Source: Symsagittifera roscoffensis | Lineage: Eukaryota; Xenacoelomorpha; Acoela; Convolutidae | Direction of reading: 5' to 3' | Length of the DNA: 64,000 nucleotides | Assembly (NCBI RefSeq): GCF_963678635.1 | Contig: NC_087065.1 | Span: 65,997,374 to 66,061,373, forward strand | Shown: positions 41,576 to 54,518 of the stretch, in pieces | Numbering within the stretch: position 1 is the first letter of the stretch | Layout: the number at the start of each line of letters is the position of its first letter | Program-made: the position numbers and the translations under genes | Notes under the pieces: generated by a model | The model's input: the letters and a program-made list of their open reading frames with translations, nothing else | Databases searched by the model: none | Told to the model about the DNA's origin: nothing

Positions 41576-42548
41576 ATATCGAAACGTAAAGCTAAGGAGA
41601 AGCTTTTGCCTACACATTGTTTGGCATTACACCAGCTCGATAAATTAGAGATCAAAACTTTCTGGAGCAGATATGGCAAAAACCTCAAAATATTGCTGCT
41701 AAGACTAATAGGAAAAATAGATTGCATAGAAGCAACGGGTTCTCTTTAAGCAACGCACCCTCATCTTTCTCACATTGCAGGAGCACCTAGCCCAGGTATA
41801 TAGGTCTTTAGCTAAGAGGCTTGGTCTTGTAGTGTTTTTTTTTAAATATTTGTTACCATGCTTTAATATCATTTCGCCTATTTTTGTATTGAATTAAGGT
41901 TTGATACGTCCTTTTCTCTACTTGCAAAAACTCATCGTAAAAATAGTCACAATGAATCAGGACTTACGCCGAAACGTACGAAAACTTCTTGAATCTCAAC
42001 GTATTTGGAAATTGAGCTCCTCAATGTTCATAAAGACATTCAAGAAGCCATAGAGAACAAAAAACGAGAAGTGATTGTTGGGAATAACATCAGGAACGCA
42101 AATGTTTTCCTGGAAAAAGTTTTTTCAAAAACACGTCAAATATTGGAATAATCTACTAATAGAGAAAAGATTTGTGAAGAGTTGGAACAGTGGCGTGATC
42201 TGGTGACAAAAAGATACGATTCGCTGAATCAGAAAGCTAAAAACTACAAAGGACCTGAAGAACAAGCGTTCGAGGGAAGTGGCTTCTTCAAAATTTATCG
42301 AAAAGACTTGAAAATCAAATTGGTCTAGGGTCTGACGCCATAGTAAAACAGTCTCAATGACTTTCAGTCAACAGACAAAAGAAATGTTGTTGGCTAAGTT
42401 AAAAAATAAATGAGGTCGAGATTAACCGCAACAGCATCACCGACCCTCACGTTTTGTAACTCGTTAGCTTTGAATAATTCATCTCACGTATTTGAAGTAG
42501 TGACACGTGTTGCCCCTCCAAAATCCGTAACGATCTCTTAAAATAGCG

Positions 42549-43806
42549 GTGGAACAATTTACTATTTCACTCCGCCGCACGAGCAAGTACCATTGCAATC
42601 GCTGTTTGCGTCGGTTATTCCTTGCTGGTTCGTTCATCGCCCGTATTTTTCTAATCCGACCGCATCGTGCTTATACAAACCTGTCCGGAACTGTTTCAAT
42701 CCGCCATCGTAATCGATATTCGTTCGAGACTTATCGAAGTCTTGGCATTGAACAGGAAGGATCATTACCAGAAAGGAAAATTTCCAAGTATGATGGCAAT
42801 CCGTTGGAATAGCATGAATAGATCTGTCAGTTTTGGGTTGCGGTTGGTTCGCACTCACCTCTTCAGGATGATGTTAACCTGACATACCTAAATAAAATGG
42901 TAACTGGGAAAGCTAAGTTGGAGATAGCGGGCATTGCGTATTCTGTTCAAGTGTACAGGAATGCACTAAGGGTCCTTGAAGTAAGTTTTAAGGGCCCACC
43001 TCGAACAGTTTAACTGTGACCCACCAGTGAAAACGCACAATCGGAAAGCATTATTGGTTTTGCTGGTGTTATTTCAAGTCTTGTTGGTGTGTTTTGATCG
43101 TTGTTATAAGGGGACAATCTGAAGGGAACCTCCATCTTGATCAATCAAGCTTTCTGTAATTTCCCTCCAAACAAGAAGGAGACTTGGTAGTCCACCACGG
43201 TCAAGCGCAATTGGTGTGGCCCTAATCGAGTAATTGAAAGAAAAAGCCGAAACGCATGAGCGTATAAATTTTTTTCCTAGTGAATCAAAAACCGAGGAAC
43301 CCGTCAAAACAAAAAGTACCAAACGAGTCTTTGCTTCCAGTGCTGAGCCGAACAAGTTCGAATATCCTCCTGCCCGCTGATAAACATCCGTTATGGGTAT
43401 ACAAGGTCTTCAAGGATAAAAACCCTACTCAAGGGACGAATTTTTTTGCGGAGAAAACAATCTGTTTATCCTGTCTCCAAGCGGACAACATGTTCCTTAT
43501 TTGCTTAAAGGCCAGGAAAGTACGCAAAACGTCCTCTTTCATGATGTAGACCGCATTTTTTCTCCTCGAAAGGAAGGAAACAAGTCTTCTACCGCAAAAG
43601 TTCCGATGGATATATCAAAGTCGTCTTGTTCCGCATCCGTGCAGGATGTTAAAAGTGTTCCGCAGGTTATTGAATTAAGTGTTTCATCTAAGTCAAAAAC
43701 CGATAACGCTCTCGTTTCAAGTAATTCCGCGAGCAATCACTCCTGGCTTTCCGCAAGTTCGGCTCGCCGTCTGAACTTTTCAGTGAAAAAAGTTGAGTTC
43801 GGTTAA
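42549..43806 (+). pseudogene. gag: BEL/Pao Gag core and knuckle region, unit 1
   Basis: Successive short frames carry the Gag core (SNPTASCLYKPV..., MVTGKAKLEIAGIAYSVQVY near 42897) and the linker (EKAETHERI, TKRVFASSAEPNKFEYPPA). A knuckle-like CLSCLQADNMFLIC follows, then a Ser-rich segment (DISKSSCSASVQDVK). At least five frame changes separate them. Confidence 0.6.
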
Positions 43807-43944
43807 GTAGAGAAAAGATTTTTGTTTCGACTGAGTTAGTCGAGGTCGCACTATCCGCTGACATGAATAACATCGATTACACCTTCAAAGTAACCGCGTA
43901 AATAAAGGTAATGTTGGGTCTCAAAAGGTTAATGTTCGGGCACT

Positions 43945-46900
43945 CATTCCCCGTTTTTGTGATATCTTATTGGAAAATCAAAATTTAAATACCAAAACTG
44001 TTTTTTTTTGTCAATTAGTGTGCTATTCTTTTATCGTCAACTTATCGCTCATGTGCTGAATAATTATTGTCCAGTTACAAGAGAAAAAGCTATGGTGCTC
44101 ATGAGGGCAAAATATTAGGTACTATACACTTTGTTTTCGATAAAACACTCTTGATCTTATAAAGCAAGTGACTCAAACTTTTGTGAATTTTTTGGGCCAA
44201 GATTTTGGACCCTAGTATCTAAGCGAGTGTTATAGTTTTTTGTGAAAGTTTGGGCCAAGAATTCGGACTGAAATTTTCCGATCTTGGTAAAAGTCTCGGT
44301 ATCAAAAAACAGAAAAATATCGAAAAAAATGTCGAAATTGGACTTTTTAGCAAAACATAATGCCCTCGACCTGAGCGCTTGAAAGCTTCAGTCTAATCTA
44401 TATCAATTCAAAATCCGGCTACCTGAGTTTTACTCCAAATGGTTAAAAAGAATTTGACTAAAATTATATGACGCCCCCAAAATGCACCCGAAAACCTACG
44501 TAAAGTCAAGAAATCCACCGCGTCCGTTTTTGTAGATATAAATCCGAAATTTTTTTTGTTGTCGGTGCGAGCTAGTTGAATCACATTTTAGAAACATTAC
44601 ACGCGTCACTCCATAAAGATCTTGTTGATGCTCACTTAGCTATACCCAGTCTATGTTTTAATCCGGACGCCCTTAACCCCCGTAAGACTGTACAACACTA
44701 CTTTGAGCCATTTTTACACCATCACTCGAGTTTGGTGATTTGGCACCGCGTGATGATTAACTCAGTTAGTAGACATCACAGCAATAACTTCAACCATTTG
44801 TCCGCAGATAAATCTGTAGCTTCTAAAACGATATCAAGCGAAAGTTAATTACTTTGCGTATTGTCAACGCACCGGAACTGAGGAAATATTTGAGAACTTA
44901 AAAAGTTCAGGTATTCTTGCCATCAGTATAGTTGATCTTTTGATATCGAAACGTAAAGCTAAGGAGAAGCTTTTGCCTACACATTGTTTGGCATTAGACC
45001 AGCTCGATAAACTAGAGATCAAAACTTTCTGGAGCAGATATGGCAAAAACCTCAAAATTTGTTGCTAAGACTAATAGGAAAAATAGATTGCATCGAAGCA
45101 ACGGGCTCTCTTTAAGCAACGCACCCTCATCTTTCTCACATTGCAGGAGCACCTAGCCCAGGTATATAGGTCTTTAGCTAAGAGGCTTGGTCTTGTAGTG
45201 TTTTTTTTTAAAATAATTGTTACCTTGCTTTAATATCATTTCGCCTATTTTTGTATTGAATTAAGGTTTGATACGTCCTTTTCTCTTCTTGCAAAAACTC
45301 ATCGTAAAAATAGTCACAATGAATCAGGACTTACGCCGGAACGTACGAAAACTTCTTGAATTCAACGTATTTGGAAACTGAGCTCCTCAATGTTCATAAA
45401 GACATTCAAGAAGCCATAGAGAACAAAAAACGAGAAGTGACTGATGGGAACAACATCAGGAACGCAAATGTTTTCCTGGAAAAAGTTTTTTTCAAAAACA
45501 CGTCAAATATTGGAATAATCTACTAATAGAGAAAAGATTTGTGAAGAATTGGAAGAGTGGCGTGATCTGGTGACAAAAAGATACGATTCGCTGAATCAGA
45601 AAGCTAAAAACTACAAAGGACCTGAAGAAAAAGCGTTCGAGGGAAGTGGCTTCTTCAAAATTTATCAAAAATACTTGAAAATCATATTGGTCTAGGGTCT
45701 GACGCCATAGTAAAACAGTCTCAATGACTTTCAGTCAAGAGACAAAAGAAATGTTGTTGGCTAAGTTAAAAAATAAATGAGGTCGAGATTAACCGAAACA
45801 GCATCACCGACCCTCACGTTTTGTAACCCATTAGCTTTGAATGATTCATCTCACGTATTTGAAGCAGTGACACGTGTTGCCCCTCCAAAATCCGTAACGA
45901 TCTCTTAAAATAGCGGTGGAACAATTTACTATTTCACTCCGCCGCACGAGCAAGTACCATTGCAATCGCTGTTTGCGTCGGTTATTCCTTGCTGGTTTGT
46001 TCATCGCCCGTATTTTTCTAATCCGACCGCATCGTGCTTATACAAACCTGTCCCGAACTGTTTCAACCCGCCATCGTAATCGCTACTCGTTGGAGACTTA
46101 TCGAAGTCTTGGCATTGAACAGGAAGGATCATTACCAGAAAGGAAACTTTCCAAGTATGATGGCAACCGTTGGAATAGCATGAATAGATCGGTCAGTTTT
46201 GGATTGCGGTTGGTTCGCACTCACCTCTTCAGGATGATGTTAACCTGACATACCTAAATAAAATGGTAACTGGGAAAGCTAAGTTGGAGATAGCGGGCAT
46301 TGCGTATTCTGTTCAAGTGTACAGGAATGCACTAAGGGTCCTTGAAGTAAGTTTTAAGGGCCCACCTCGAACAGTTTAACTGTGACCCACCAGTGAAAAC
46401 GCACAACTCGGAAAGCATTATTGGTTTTGCTTGTGTTATTTCAAGTCTTGTTGGTGTGTTTTGATCGTTGTTATAAGGGGACAATCTAATGGGAACCTCC
46501 ATCTTAATCAATCAAGCTTTCTGTAATTTCCCTCCAAACAAGAAGGAGACTTGGTAGTCCACCACGGTCAAGCGCAACTGGTGTGGCCCTAATCGAGTGG
46601 TTGAAAGAAAAAGCCGAATCGCATGAGCGTATAAAAACTTTTCCTAGTAAATCAAAAACCGAGGAACCCGTCAAAACAAAAAGTGCCAGACGAGTCTTTG
46701 CTTCCAGTGCTGAGCCGAACAAGTTCGAATATCCTCCTGCCCGCAGTGCGCTGATAAACATCCGTTATGGGTATACAAGGTCTTCAAGGATAAAAAACCT
46801 ACTCAAGGGACAATTTTTTTTTGCGGAGAGAACACTCTGTTTATCCTGTCTCCAAGCGGACAACATGTTCCTTATTTGCCCAAAGGTCAGGAAAGTACGC

Positions 46901-47318
46901 AAAATGTCCTCTTTCATGATGTAGACAGCATTTTTTCTCCTCGAAAGGAAGGAAACAAGTCTTCTACCGCAAAAGTTCCGATGGATATATGAAAGTCGTC
47001 TTGTTCCGCATCCGTGCAGGATGTTAAAGGTCTTCCCCAGGTTATTGAATTAAGTGTTTCATCTAAGTCAAAAACCGATAACGCTCTCGTTTTAAGTAAT
47101 TCCGCGAGCAATCACTCTTGGCTTTCCGCAAGTTCGGCTCGTCGTCTGAACTTTTCAGTGAAAAAAGTTGAGTTCGGTTAAGTAGAGAACAGATTTTATT
47201 TCGACTGAGTTAGTCGAGGTCGCACTATCCGCTGACATGAATAACATCGATTATACCTTCAAAGTAACCGCGTAAGTAAAGGTAATGTTGGGTCTCAAAA
47301 GGTTAATGTTCGGGCACT
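43945..47318 (+). repeat. 3.37-kb BEL/Pao gag-region unit, copy 2
   Basis: Directly follows copy 1 with the same junction (GGGCACT then CATTCCCC). 3,374 bp, with scattered differences from copies 1 and 3. The domain relic is at 44576-44940, the gag start at 45319, the core at 45916-46380 and the knuckle region at 46583-47170. Confidence 0.85.
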
Positions 47319-50300
47319 CATTCCCCGTTTTTGTGATATCTTATTGAAAAATCAAAATTTAAATACCATAACTGTTTTTTGTCAATCAGTGTGCTATAAT
47401 TTTATCGTCAAATTATCGCTCATGTGCTGAATTATTATTGTCCAGTTACAAGAGAAAAAGCTATGGTGCTCATAAGGGCAAAATTTTAGGTACTATACAC
47501 TTTTTTCGATAAAACACTCTTGACCTTATAAAGCAAGTGACTCAAACTTTTGTGAAATTTTTGGGCCAAGATTTTGGACCCTTGTATCTAAGCGAGTGTT
47601 ATAGTTTTTTGTGAAAATTTGGGCCAAGAATTCGGACTGAATTTTTCCGAACTTGGTAAAAGTCTCGGTATCAAAAAACAGAAAAATACCGAAAAAAAAT
47701 GTCGAATTTGGACTTTTTAGCAAAACATAATGCCCTCGACCTCAGCGCTTGAAAGCTTCAGTCTAATCTATATCAATTCAAAATCCGGCTAACTGAGTTT
47801 TACTCCAAATGGTTAAAGAGAATTTGACTTAATTTATATGACGCCCCCAAAATGTACCCGAAAACCTACGTAAAGTCAAGAAATCCACCGCGTTCGTTTT
47901 TGTTGATATAAATCCAAAAAAATTTTGTTGTCGGTGCGAGCTAGTTGAATCACATTTTAGAAACATTACACGCGTCACTCCATAAAGATCTTGTTGATAC
48001 TTACTTAGCTATACCCGGTCTATGTTTTAATCCGGACGCCCTTAACCCCCGTAAGACTGTACAACACTACTTTGAGCCATTTTTACACCATCACTCGAGT
48101 TTGGTGATTTGGCACCGCGTGATGATTAACTCAGTTAGTAGACATCACAGCAATAACTTCAACCATTTGTCCGCAGATAAATCTGTAGCTTCTAAAACGA
48201 TATCAAGCGAAAGTTAATTACTTTGCGTATTGTCAACGCACCGGAACTGAGGAAATATTTGAGAACTTAAAAAGTTCAGGTATTCTTGCCATCAGTATAG
48301 TTGATCTTTTGATATCGAAACGTAAAGCTAAGGAGAAGCTTTTGCCTACACATTGTTTGGCATTAGACCAGCTCGATAAACTAGAGATCAAAACTTTCTG
48401 GAGCAGATATGGCAAAAACCTCAAAATTTGTTGCTAAGACTAATAGGAAAAATAGATTGCATAGAAGCAACGGGCTCTCTTTAAGCAACGCACCCTCATC
48501 TTTCTCACATTGCAGGAGCACCTAGCCCAGGTATATAGGTCTTTAGCTAAGAGGCTTGGTCTTGTAGTGTTTTTTTTTAAAATAATTGTTACCTTGCTCT
48601 AATATCATTTCGCCTATTTTTGTATTGAATTAAGGTTTGATACGTCCTTTTCTCTACTTGCAAAAGCTCATCGTAAAAATAGTCACAATTAATCAGGACT
48701 TACGCCGGAACGTACGAAAACTTCTTGAATCTCAACGTATTTGGAAATTGAGCTCCTCAATGTTCATAAAGACATTCAAGAAGCCAGAGAGAACAAAAAA
48801 CGAGAAGTGACTATTGGGAACTACATCAGGAACGCAAATGTTTTCCTGGAAAAACTTTTTTCAAAAACACGTCAAATATTGGAATAATCTACTACTAGAG
48901 AAAAGATTTGTGAAGAGTTGGAACAGTGGTGTGATCTGGTGACAAAAAGATACGATCCGCCAAATCAGAAAGCTAAAAACTACAAAGGACCTGAATATCA
49001 AGCGTTCGAGGGAAGTGGCTTCTTCAAAAATTATCGAAAAGACTTGAAAATCATATTGGTATAGGGTCTGACGCCATAGTAAAACACTCTCAATGACTTT
49101 CAGTCAACAGGCAAAAGAAATGTTGTTGTCTAAGTTAAAAAAAAGTGAGGTCGAGATTAACCGCAACAGCATCACCGACCCTCACGTTTTTTAACCCGTT
49201 AGCTTTGAATGAGTCATCTCACGTATTTGAAGCAGTGACACGTGTTGCCTCTCCAAAGTCCGTAACGATCTCTTAAAATAGCGGTGGATCAATTTACTAT
49301 TTCACTCCGCCGCACGAGCAAGTACCATTGCAATCGCTGTTTGCGTCGGTTATTCCTTGCTGGTTCGTTCATCGCCCATGTTTTTCTAATCCGACCGCAT
49401 CGTTCTTAGACAAACCTGTCCCAAACTGTTTCAATCCGCCATCGTAATCGATATTCGTTCGAGACTTGTCGAAGTCTTGGCATTGAACAGGAAGGATCAT
49501 TACCAGAAAGGAAACTTTCCAAGTATGATGGCAATCCGTTGGAATAGCATGAATAGATTGGTCAGTTTTGGATTGCGGTTGGTTCGCACTCAGCTCTTCA
49601 GGATGATGTTAACCTGACATACCTTAATAAAATGGTAACTGGGAAAGCTAAGTTGGAGATAGCGGGCATTGCGTATTCTGTTCGAGTGTACAGGAATGCA
49701 CTTAGGGTCCTTGAAATAAGTTTTAAGGGCCCACCTCGAGCAGTTTAACTGTGACCCACCAGTGAAAACGCACAACTCCGAAAACATTATTAGTTTTGCT
49801 TGTGTTATTTCAAGTCTTGTTGGTGTGTTTTGATTGTTGTTATAAGGGGACAATCTGAAGGGAACCGCCATCTTGATCAATCAAGCTTTCTGTAATTTCC
49901 CTCCAAACAAGAAGGAGACTTGGTAGTCCACCACGGTCAAGCGCAATTGGTGTGGCCCTAATCGAGTAGTTGAAAGAAAAAGCCGAAACGCATGAGCGTA
50001 TAAAAACTTTTCCTAGTAAATCAAAAACCGAGGAACCCGTCAAAACAAAAAGTACCAAACGAGTCTTTGCTTCCAGTGCTGAGCCGAACAAGTTCGAATA
50101 TCCTCCTGCCCGCAGTGCGCTGATAAACATCCGTTATGGGTATACAAGGTCTTCAAGGATAAAAACCCTACTCAAGGGGCGAATTTTTTTGCAGAGAAAA
50201 CACTCTGTTTATCCTTTCTCCAAGCGGACAACATGTTCCTTATTTGCCCAAAGGCTAAGAAAGTACGCAAAATGTCCTCTTTCATGATGTAGACCGCATT

Positions 50301-50687
50301 TTTTTTCCTCGAAAGGAAGGAAACAAGTCTTCTACCGCAAAAGTTCCGATGGATATATCAAAGTCGTCTTGTTCCGCATCCGTGCAGGATGTTAAATGTC
50401 TTCCCCAGGTTATTGAAATAAGTGTTTCATCTAAGTCAAAAACCAATAACGCTCTCGTTTCAAGTAATTCCGCGAGCAATCACTCCTGGCTTTCCGCAAG
50501 TTCGGCTCGCCGTCTGAATTTTTCAGTGAAAAAAGTTCAGTTCGGTTAAGTAGAGAACAAATTTTATTTCGAATGAGTTAGTCGAGGTCGCACTATCCGC
50601 TGACATGAATAACATCGATTATACCTTCAAAGTAGCCGCGTAAGTAAAGGTAATTTTGGGTCTCAAAAGGTTAATGTTCGGGCACTC
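47319..50687 (+). repeat. 3.37-kb BEL/Pao gag-region unit, copy 3 (continues into pol)
   Basis: The third unit has the same layout (domain relic 47945-48310, core from about 49290, knuckle 49970-50549). At its right end the text goes on past GGGCACTCC into AAGAAAAATATCCATACCTG, which reads as the protease continuation. So this copy is the 5' part of the actual element, and copies 1 and 2 are amplified extras. Confidence 0.85.
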
Positions 50688-50689
50688 CA

Positions 50690-51620
50690 AGAAAAATATC
50701 CATACCTGTAACCAAAAAAACCAATTGGGTATGATTATGCGGTTATCGAAATGGTAGTTGGTCAGATTTTTAGGATGGGTTTGGAATGGCCGATTCCTCT
50801 CATCGTCTGGGGTGTTTCAATTGCCATGCCAAAGACGTGGAATTTGTTAGCCAAGTTGAAGCATGGTTTGAATTAGAAAGCTATGGTACATACCAGCAAC
50901 CTGATGCTCGTTTTGCAGCCAACCAGCGAGTGCATAATTTTCTTGAAATAACAACATACAAAAATGGGAACGGTATTGGGTAGGAATGCTATGAGCCGAA
51001 GATAGAAGTTCTTTACATAACAACTACTTTTCAGCGCTGGCATAGTTCAAGAGGATTGAAAAACGGCTCCACAGAGATATTAGTTTAAAGAGTAAACACA
51101 CTGAGACAATGAAAGAGAACCTCGATAAAAGTTAAGTCATTCCGAGTAAACCGCACAATCCGCAGCTCTGCTCCGCCCGTGATTTGTATTTACCCCACCA
51201 TCCTGTCCTCAATTCAAACAAACCCGGTAATTTTTGTCGGTTATTAAATCATGCGTCGAAATTTCACCACCAATCTTTGAACAAATATTTGCTCTTTGGG
51301 CCTGATTTACTGCAAAACTTGTTATACGTGGTAATGCGCTTCCGCTAACATCAGTTTCCCGTCTCCGTGGAGATCTTTGGTATTTTCCTTCAGGTTGGGG
51401 TACCCCTTTGATTTCAACCTTCTTTGTTTTTTTGTGGCGCGAGGGTGCCACATCGGATGTGGAAGTTCTGCAGTATACCCAGCATATTTAGGACTCCCCG
51501 AGGTGTGCGAATTTCGCATTTCAGCAAACAGCTAGGGATAACGTTAAAAAATTTCCCGAAGCATCTAAATGGATGATTACTTGGATTCAATCGAAAACCG
51601 CAATGACGCAATGAAAATAA
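50690..51620 (+). pseudogene. pol: BEL/Pao protease end and RT N-terminal half
   Basis: The text near 50786-50983 reads VEAWFELESYGTYQQPDARF, a family block between protease and RT. 51221-51340 gives LLNHASKFHHQSLNKYLLFG and PDLLQN. The region around the first catalytic Asp reads VSVEIFG (Asp to Glu), and the active-site block near 51566 reads MDDYLDS after a frame change. Inactive RT. Confidence 0.65.
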
Positions 51621-51645
51621 GCAAAGATCTGGTAAGCCATCTTAA

Positions 51646-52550
51646 TTGGGAGGAATCCGTCTGTTTGTTACTAATGTTCCAGCAGTTGAAGAAAACTTAA
51701 AACCTTCAATAGAAGTAACTGCAGAAGTAAAGGACATTGCGAGTTCTAGTGACCTTTTCAACTCCCATGTGTTAGGGTTAAAGTGGATCCCTGGAAGTGA
51801 CTCTCTTGTTATCAGTCGTGGATTTAACGGTGAGCTTCAAACAACCGTGACGCAACGAAGTGTTCTGAATTTTGTTTCATTTGTCTTCAACCATATTGAT
51901 TTGGTGGCTTTCTGCACGGTAGGGGACCGTCTGCTTCTTAAAGACATTTGGCTCATAACTGGCCAACAATGGGTTTTGATCGCTCACCAGAAGCGCTCTG
52001 AAAGCAAATCAATGAGTGGCATTCAAGCCTGTTTGTCCTAGGAAAAATAGTCATTCCCCAGTGCCACTTCATTTGATCAACATGAGCTCCATTTGTTTGG
52101 GAATTGCTCACAAGACCTGTTTTGCGCGGTTGATTTCCTTCGCGCCGGGATTTTTGAGACTAAAAAACTAACCTTGCGTTGGTTTTTGCTGAAGCATGGG
52201 TAGCATTAATGAAGGTTTTGTCCATTACAAAGCTGGAATTGCAGGTAGCCTTGCTCGCATCTATATTGAAAGAAGAAAAAACTCCGGGTATTTTCAATCA
52301 ATGTAACCTGCATCTTTTTGTGGACCGATTGCACCACGGTGCTTCAATGGCTTCAATCTGTCGGCAAGATAGAGACTTTCGTTGCAAACAGTGTTTTTGA
52401 TATGAAGGAACGCACACTGTGTATCAATGGTTCCATGTAATTAGTGGAGATAATCCCTCAAACAGTGGGACACGCGGAATATCGGCGGAGTTTTTTAAAG
52501 AAAGCAGTTGGGTCAGGGGTCCAAGCTTCCTATTAGGCACTTAGTGGCCT
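51646..52550 (+). pseudogene. pol: BEL/Pao connection and RNase H, relic 2
   Basis: Frame 51646-52041 reads SHVLGLKWIPGSDSLVISRG and VTQRSVLNFVSFVFNHIDLV, then LLLKDIWLITGQQW, the conserved connection blocks. Frame 52179-52400 (TKLELQVALLASILKEEK) and the text up to 52530 (VYQWFHVISGDNPSNSGTRG) represent RNase H with shifts. Confidence 0.7.
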
Positions 52551-52659
52551 TTCAAACCGAATCTAAACGTGGTTAGTAATAATCTCTCAAAGAAATCTGT
52601 GGACGACACCATAAACATTTCGACACATGCTCTCACGAGCCCGTAATTTCTTGGGAGAA

Positions 52660-54118
52660 GTATAGTACCTTCAACAAATTGCAGCGATACATTTGCTTTA
52701 AGTTGAAGTTAATGCCAAAATACGCGCACTTGCGTGGGCATACCGCTCAAAAAATCGACCCGGCTGAGTTAGCAATTGCGAAATATAAGTTAATGGCTCA
52801 ATCCGAATCGTTACTGGTTGAGTAAAAACAACTTCAATCTGGCATACCCGTGGCATACCAGTCCAGTCGTATTGCAGGTTACTCACCGTTTATTGGCCCC
52901 GGTGGCAGTATTCGTTCCGCGGGATAAATTCAACGCTTAGCCGAAATAAGTTTTAAGACTAAGCATCCCATCATCTTGGATTCATGCCATTTGTTGGTGA
53001 AATTATTTCTGAGGCAACAATCATCAACATTTGTATTACTTGCGGTCAATTGAACGTATGGTGTTTGTGGCGTTGAGTCTGAGAGCAACCCTTCGTGCAA
53101 TTTACAGATGGTGTTTTGTTTGCAGAAAAGGCAAGGCAATTACCCTACATTCTATGATGTCATAGCTAACCGCCGATTGACTTGGTTAACGCCATCGGCC
53201 ATTCAGTGACTGTGGTGTGGTTTATTTTTGTCCACTTTACGTGACTATTCGTCGCAGTAGTGAGAAAAGACGGGCTTTTCTGTTCACCTGCACAATTATC
53301 TCCGCCGTACACGTCGAAACTGATCCGTCAATGGACACCGGCTCGTGCGTCATGAGGATTGAAAGATTTTTCGCCCGCCGTAGTACTCCAAGTGTTGCGT
53401 GGTCAGACAAACTTACCAATTTTGTTGGAGCTGAAAAAGAACTTCTGCTCTGGGTACAATGTTGGAACAGACAGGCTCCCGCATTGTTAGTGTTTAATGG
53501 GGTTAATTGGAAATACAAAATTCCTGGCGCGCCGCATCATGATGGGTCTTGGGAAAGGTTACTGCGCATTTGCAAACGCGTTTTCTACGCAATCATTGGA
53601 ACACGCAAGTTAACGGATGAGGTATTGTCGACCACGAATTGTTTAGTCGAGCAATCATTAAATGCCCGTCCAATAACGCCTGTTGGTCCCAATTCAACTG
53701 GTCCCGATTCCTGATATCTAACCATTTTCTCTCGGGTGAGCACTCTGTTAGCTTTCCGTTACTAACATTTGATGACAGTTTCTACCACCGAAAGCGCTAT
53801 ATGAAAGCACTAGCTTACGCAAATGCTTTTGCAGCGTTGGCTGAAGGAGTACATCTATTTCTCGAACTAGCGCTGAAAGTATCATGCCGAGTCGAACCGT
53901 TGTTTACGAACTGGTGATTTCGTCTGAGTTGCCAATCCCGGTAGCGCTTGTGGGCACTACCTTTTAGGTCGAGTAACTGCTTTGCAAAACGGCAAAGATA
54001 ACGTCGCTCGCTCCGTGACCGTTGAAACCCAATCGGGCAAATTAGTAAGATACCACGTCTAGTTTGCTCCGGTTCTCGCCTCTTCAGGGGTTGAGGATGT
54101 TGCTCAGCAAAAGTAAAA
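52660..54118 (+). pseudogene. pol: BEL/Pao integrase, relic 2
   Basis: The N-terminal part is near 52860 (SSRIAGYSPFIGPGG). The core, in frame 53217-53714, reads FTCTIISAVHVETDPSMDTG, ARRSTPSVAWSDKLTNFVGA and HHDGSWERLLRICKRVFYA. The C-terminal part follows in shifted frames (KRYMKALAYANAF at 53800; NVARSVTVETQSGKLVRYHV at about 54000). Catalytic blocks are altered. Confidence 0.75.
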
Positions 54119-54470
54119 ACAAGTTTGAACTATAGTCGCATATAAAACAAGTTTGAACTACAGTTGCATATAACACAAGGAGAGTAGCCGAGCGTCTACA
54201 CAGTTTGTCCCGGCGGGTTCTGCATAGGTTCGAATCACGCATAGGTCTTTTCCTTTCTAAAACTCAAATAAGCGCTGAGAAAATGTAAAAACAAGTTTGA
54301 ACTATAGTCGCATATAATACAAGTTTGAACTAGAGTTGCATATAACACAAGGAGAGTAGCCGAGCGTCTACACAGTGCGTCCCGGCGGGTTCTGCATAGG
54401 TTCGAATCACGCATATGTCATTTCCTTTCTAAAACTCAAATAAGCGCTGAGCAATTGCAAAAACAAGTTT
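54118..54470 (+). repeat. Two tandem tRNA-derived repeat units (SINE-like)
   Basis: Two copies of about 172 bp (from 54118 and from 54290) each contain GAGAGTAGCCGAGCGTCTAC, resembling a pol III A box of Ser/Leu tRNAs, and GGTTCGAATCA, resembling a B box, about 45 bases later. The T-stem does not pair properly, so these are tRNA-derived repeats and not working tRNA genes. Both are preceded by a doubled CAAGTTTGAACTA motif and end with TAAGCGCTGAG. Confidence 0.55.
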
Positions 54471-54518
54471 GAAATGTTGGTTCAAACTTGCTTTTACATT
54501 TGCTCAGCGCTTATTGAG
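54435..54518 (+). repeat. Inverted repeat of about 38 bp arms with a 7-base loop
   Basis: 54435-54473 (CTCAAATAAGCGCTGAGCAA...) is nearly the reverse complement of 54481-54518 (...TGCTCAGCGCTTATTGAG), with three or four mismatches or small indels. It turns the end of the SINE-like units back on itself, as in a snap-back or head-to-head junction. Confidence 0.75.

Larger units (their letters stand above)
40582..43944 (+). repeat. 3.37-kb BEL/Pao gag-region unit, copy 1
   Basis: Begins CATTCCCCGTTTTTGTGATA and ends TTCGGGCACT. It contains an untranslated part, the NNSISRHH-like domain relic (41210-41560), a gag start (MNQDLRRNVRKLLES, 41951), the Gag core (42590-43020), the knuckle/linker region (43280-43800) and the beginning of the protease region. 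It is decayed in the same places as its neighbours, so the unit multiplied after it was already broken. Confidence 0.85.
50688..54118 (+). mobile_element. Decayed BEL/Pao element (relic 2), protease to integrase
   Basis: Continues unit 3 through protease, RT, RNase H and integrase in the same order as relic 1 but with different sequence, and with frequent stops and shifts. The C-terminal integrase text ends about 54118, where a tRNA-like repeat begins. LTRs were not delimited. Confidence 0.75.

Noticed and set aside
54180-54255. Working tRNA gene
   Set aside because: The A and B boxes are present, but the T-stem mispairs and the unit is duplicated with non-tRNA flanks, so a tRNA-derived repeat is more likely.
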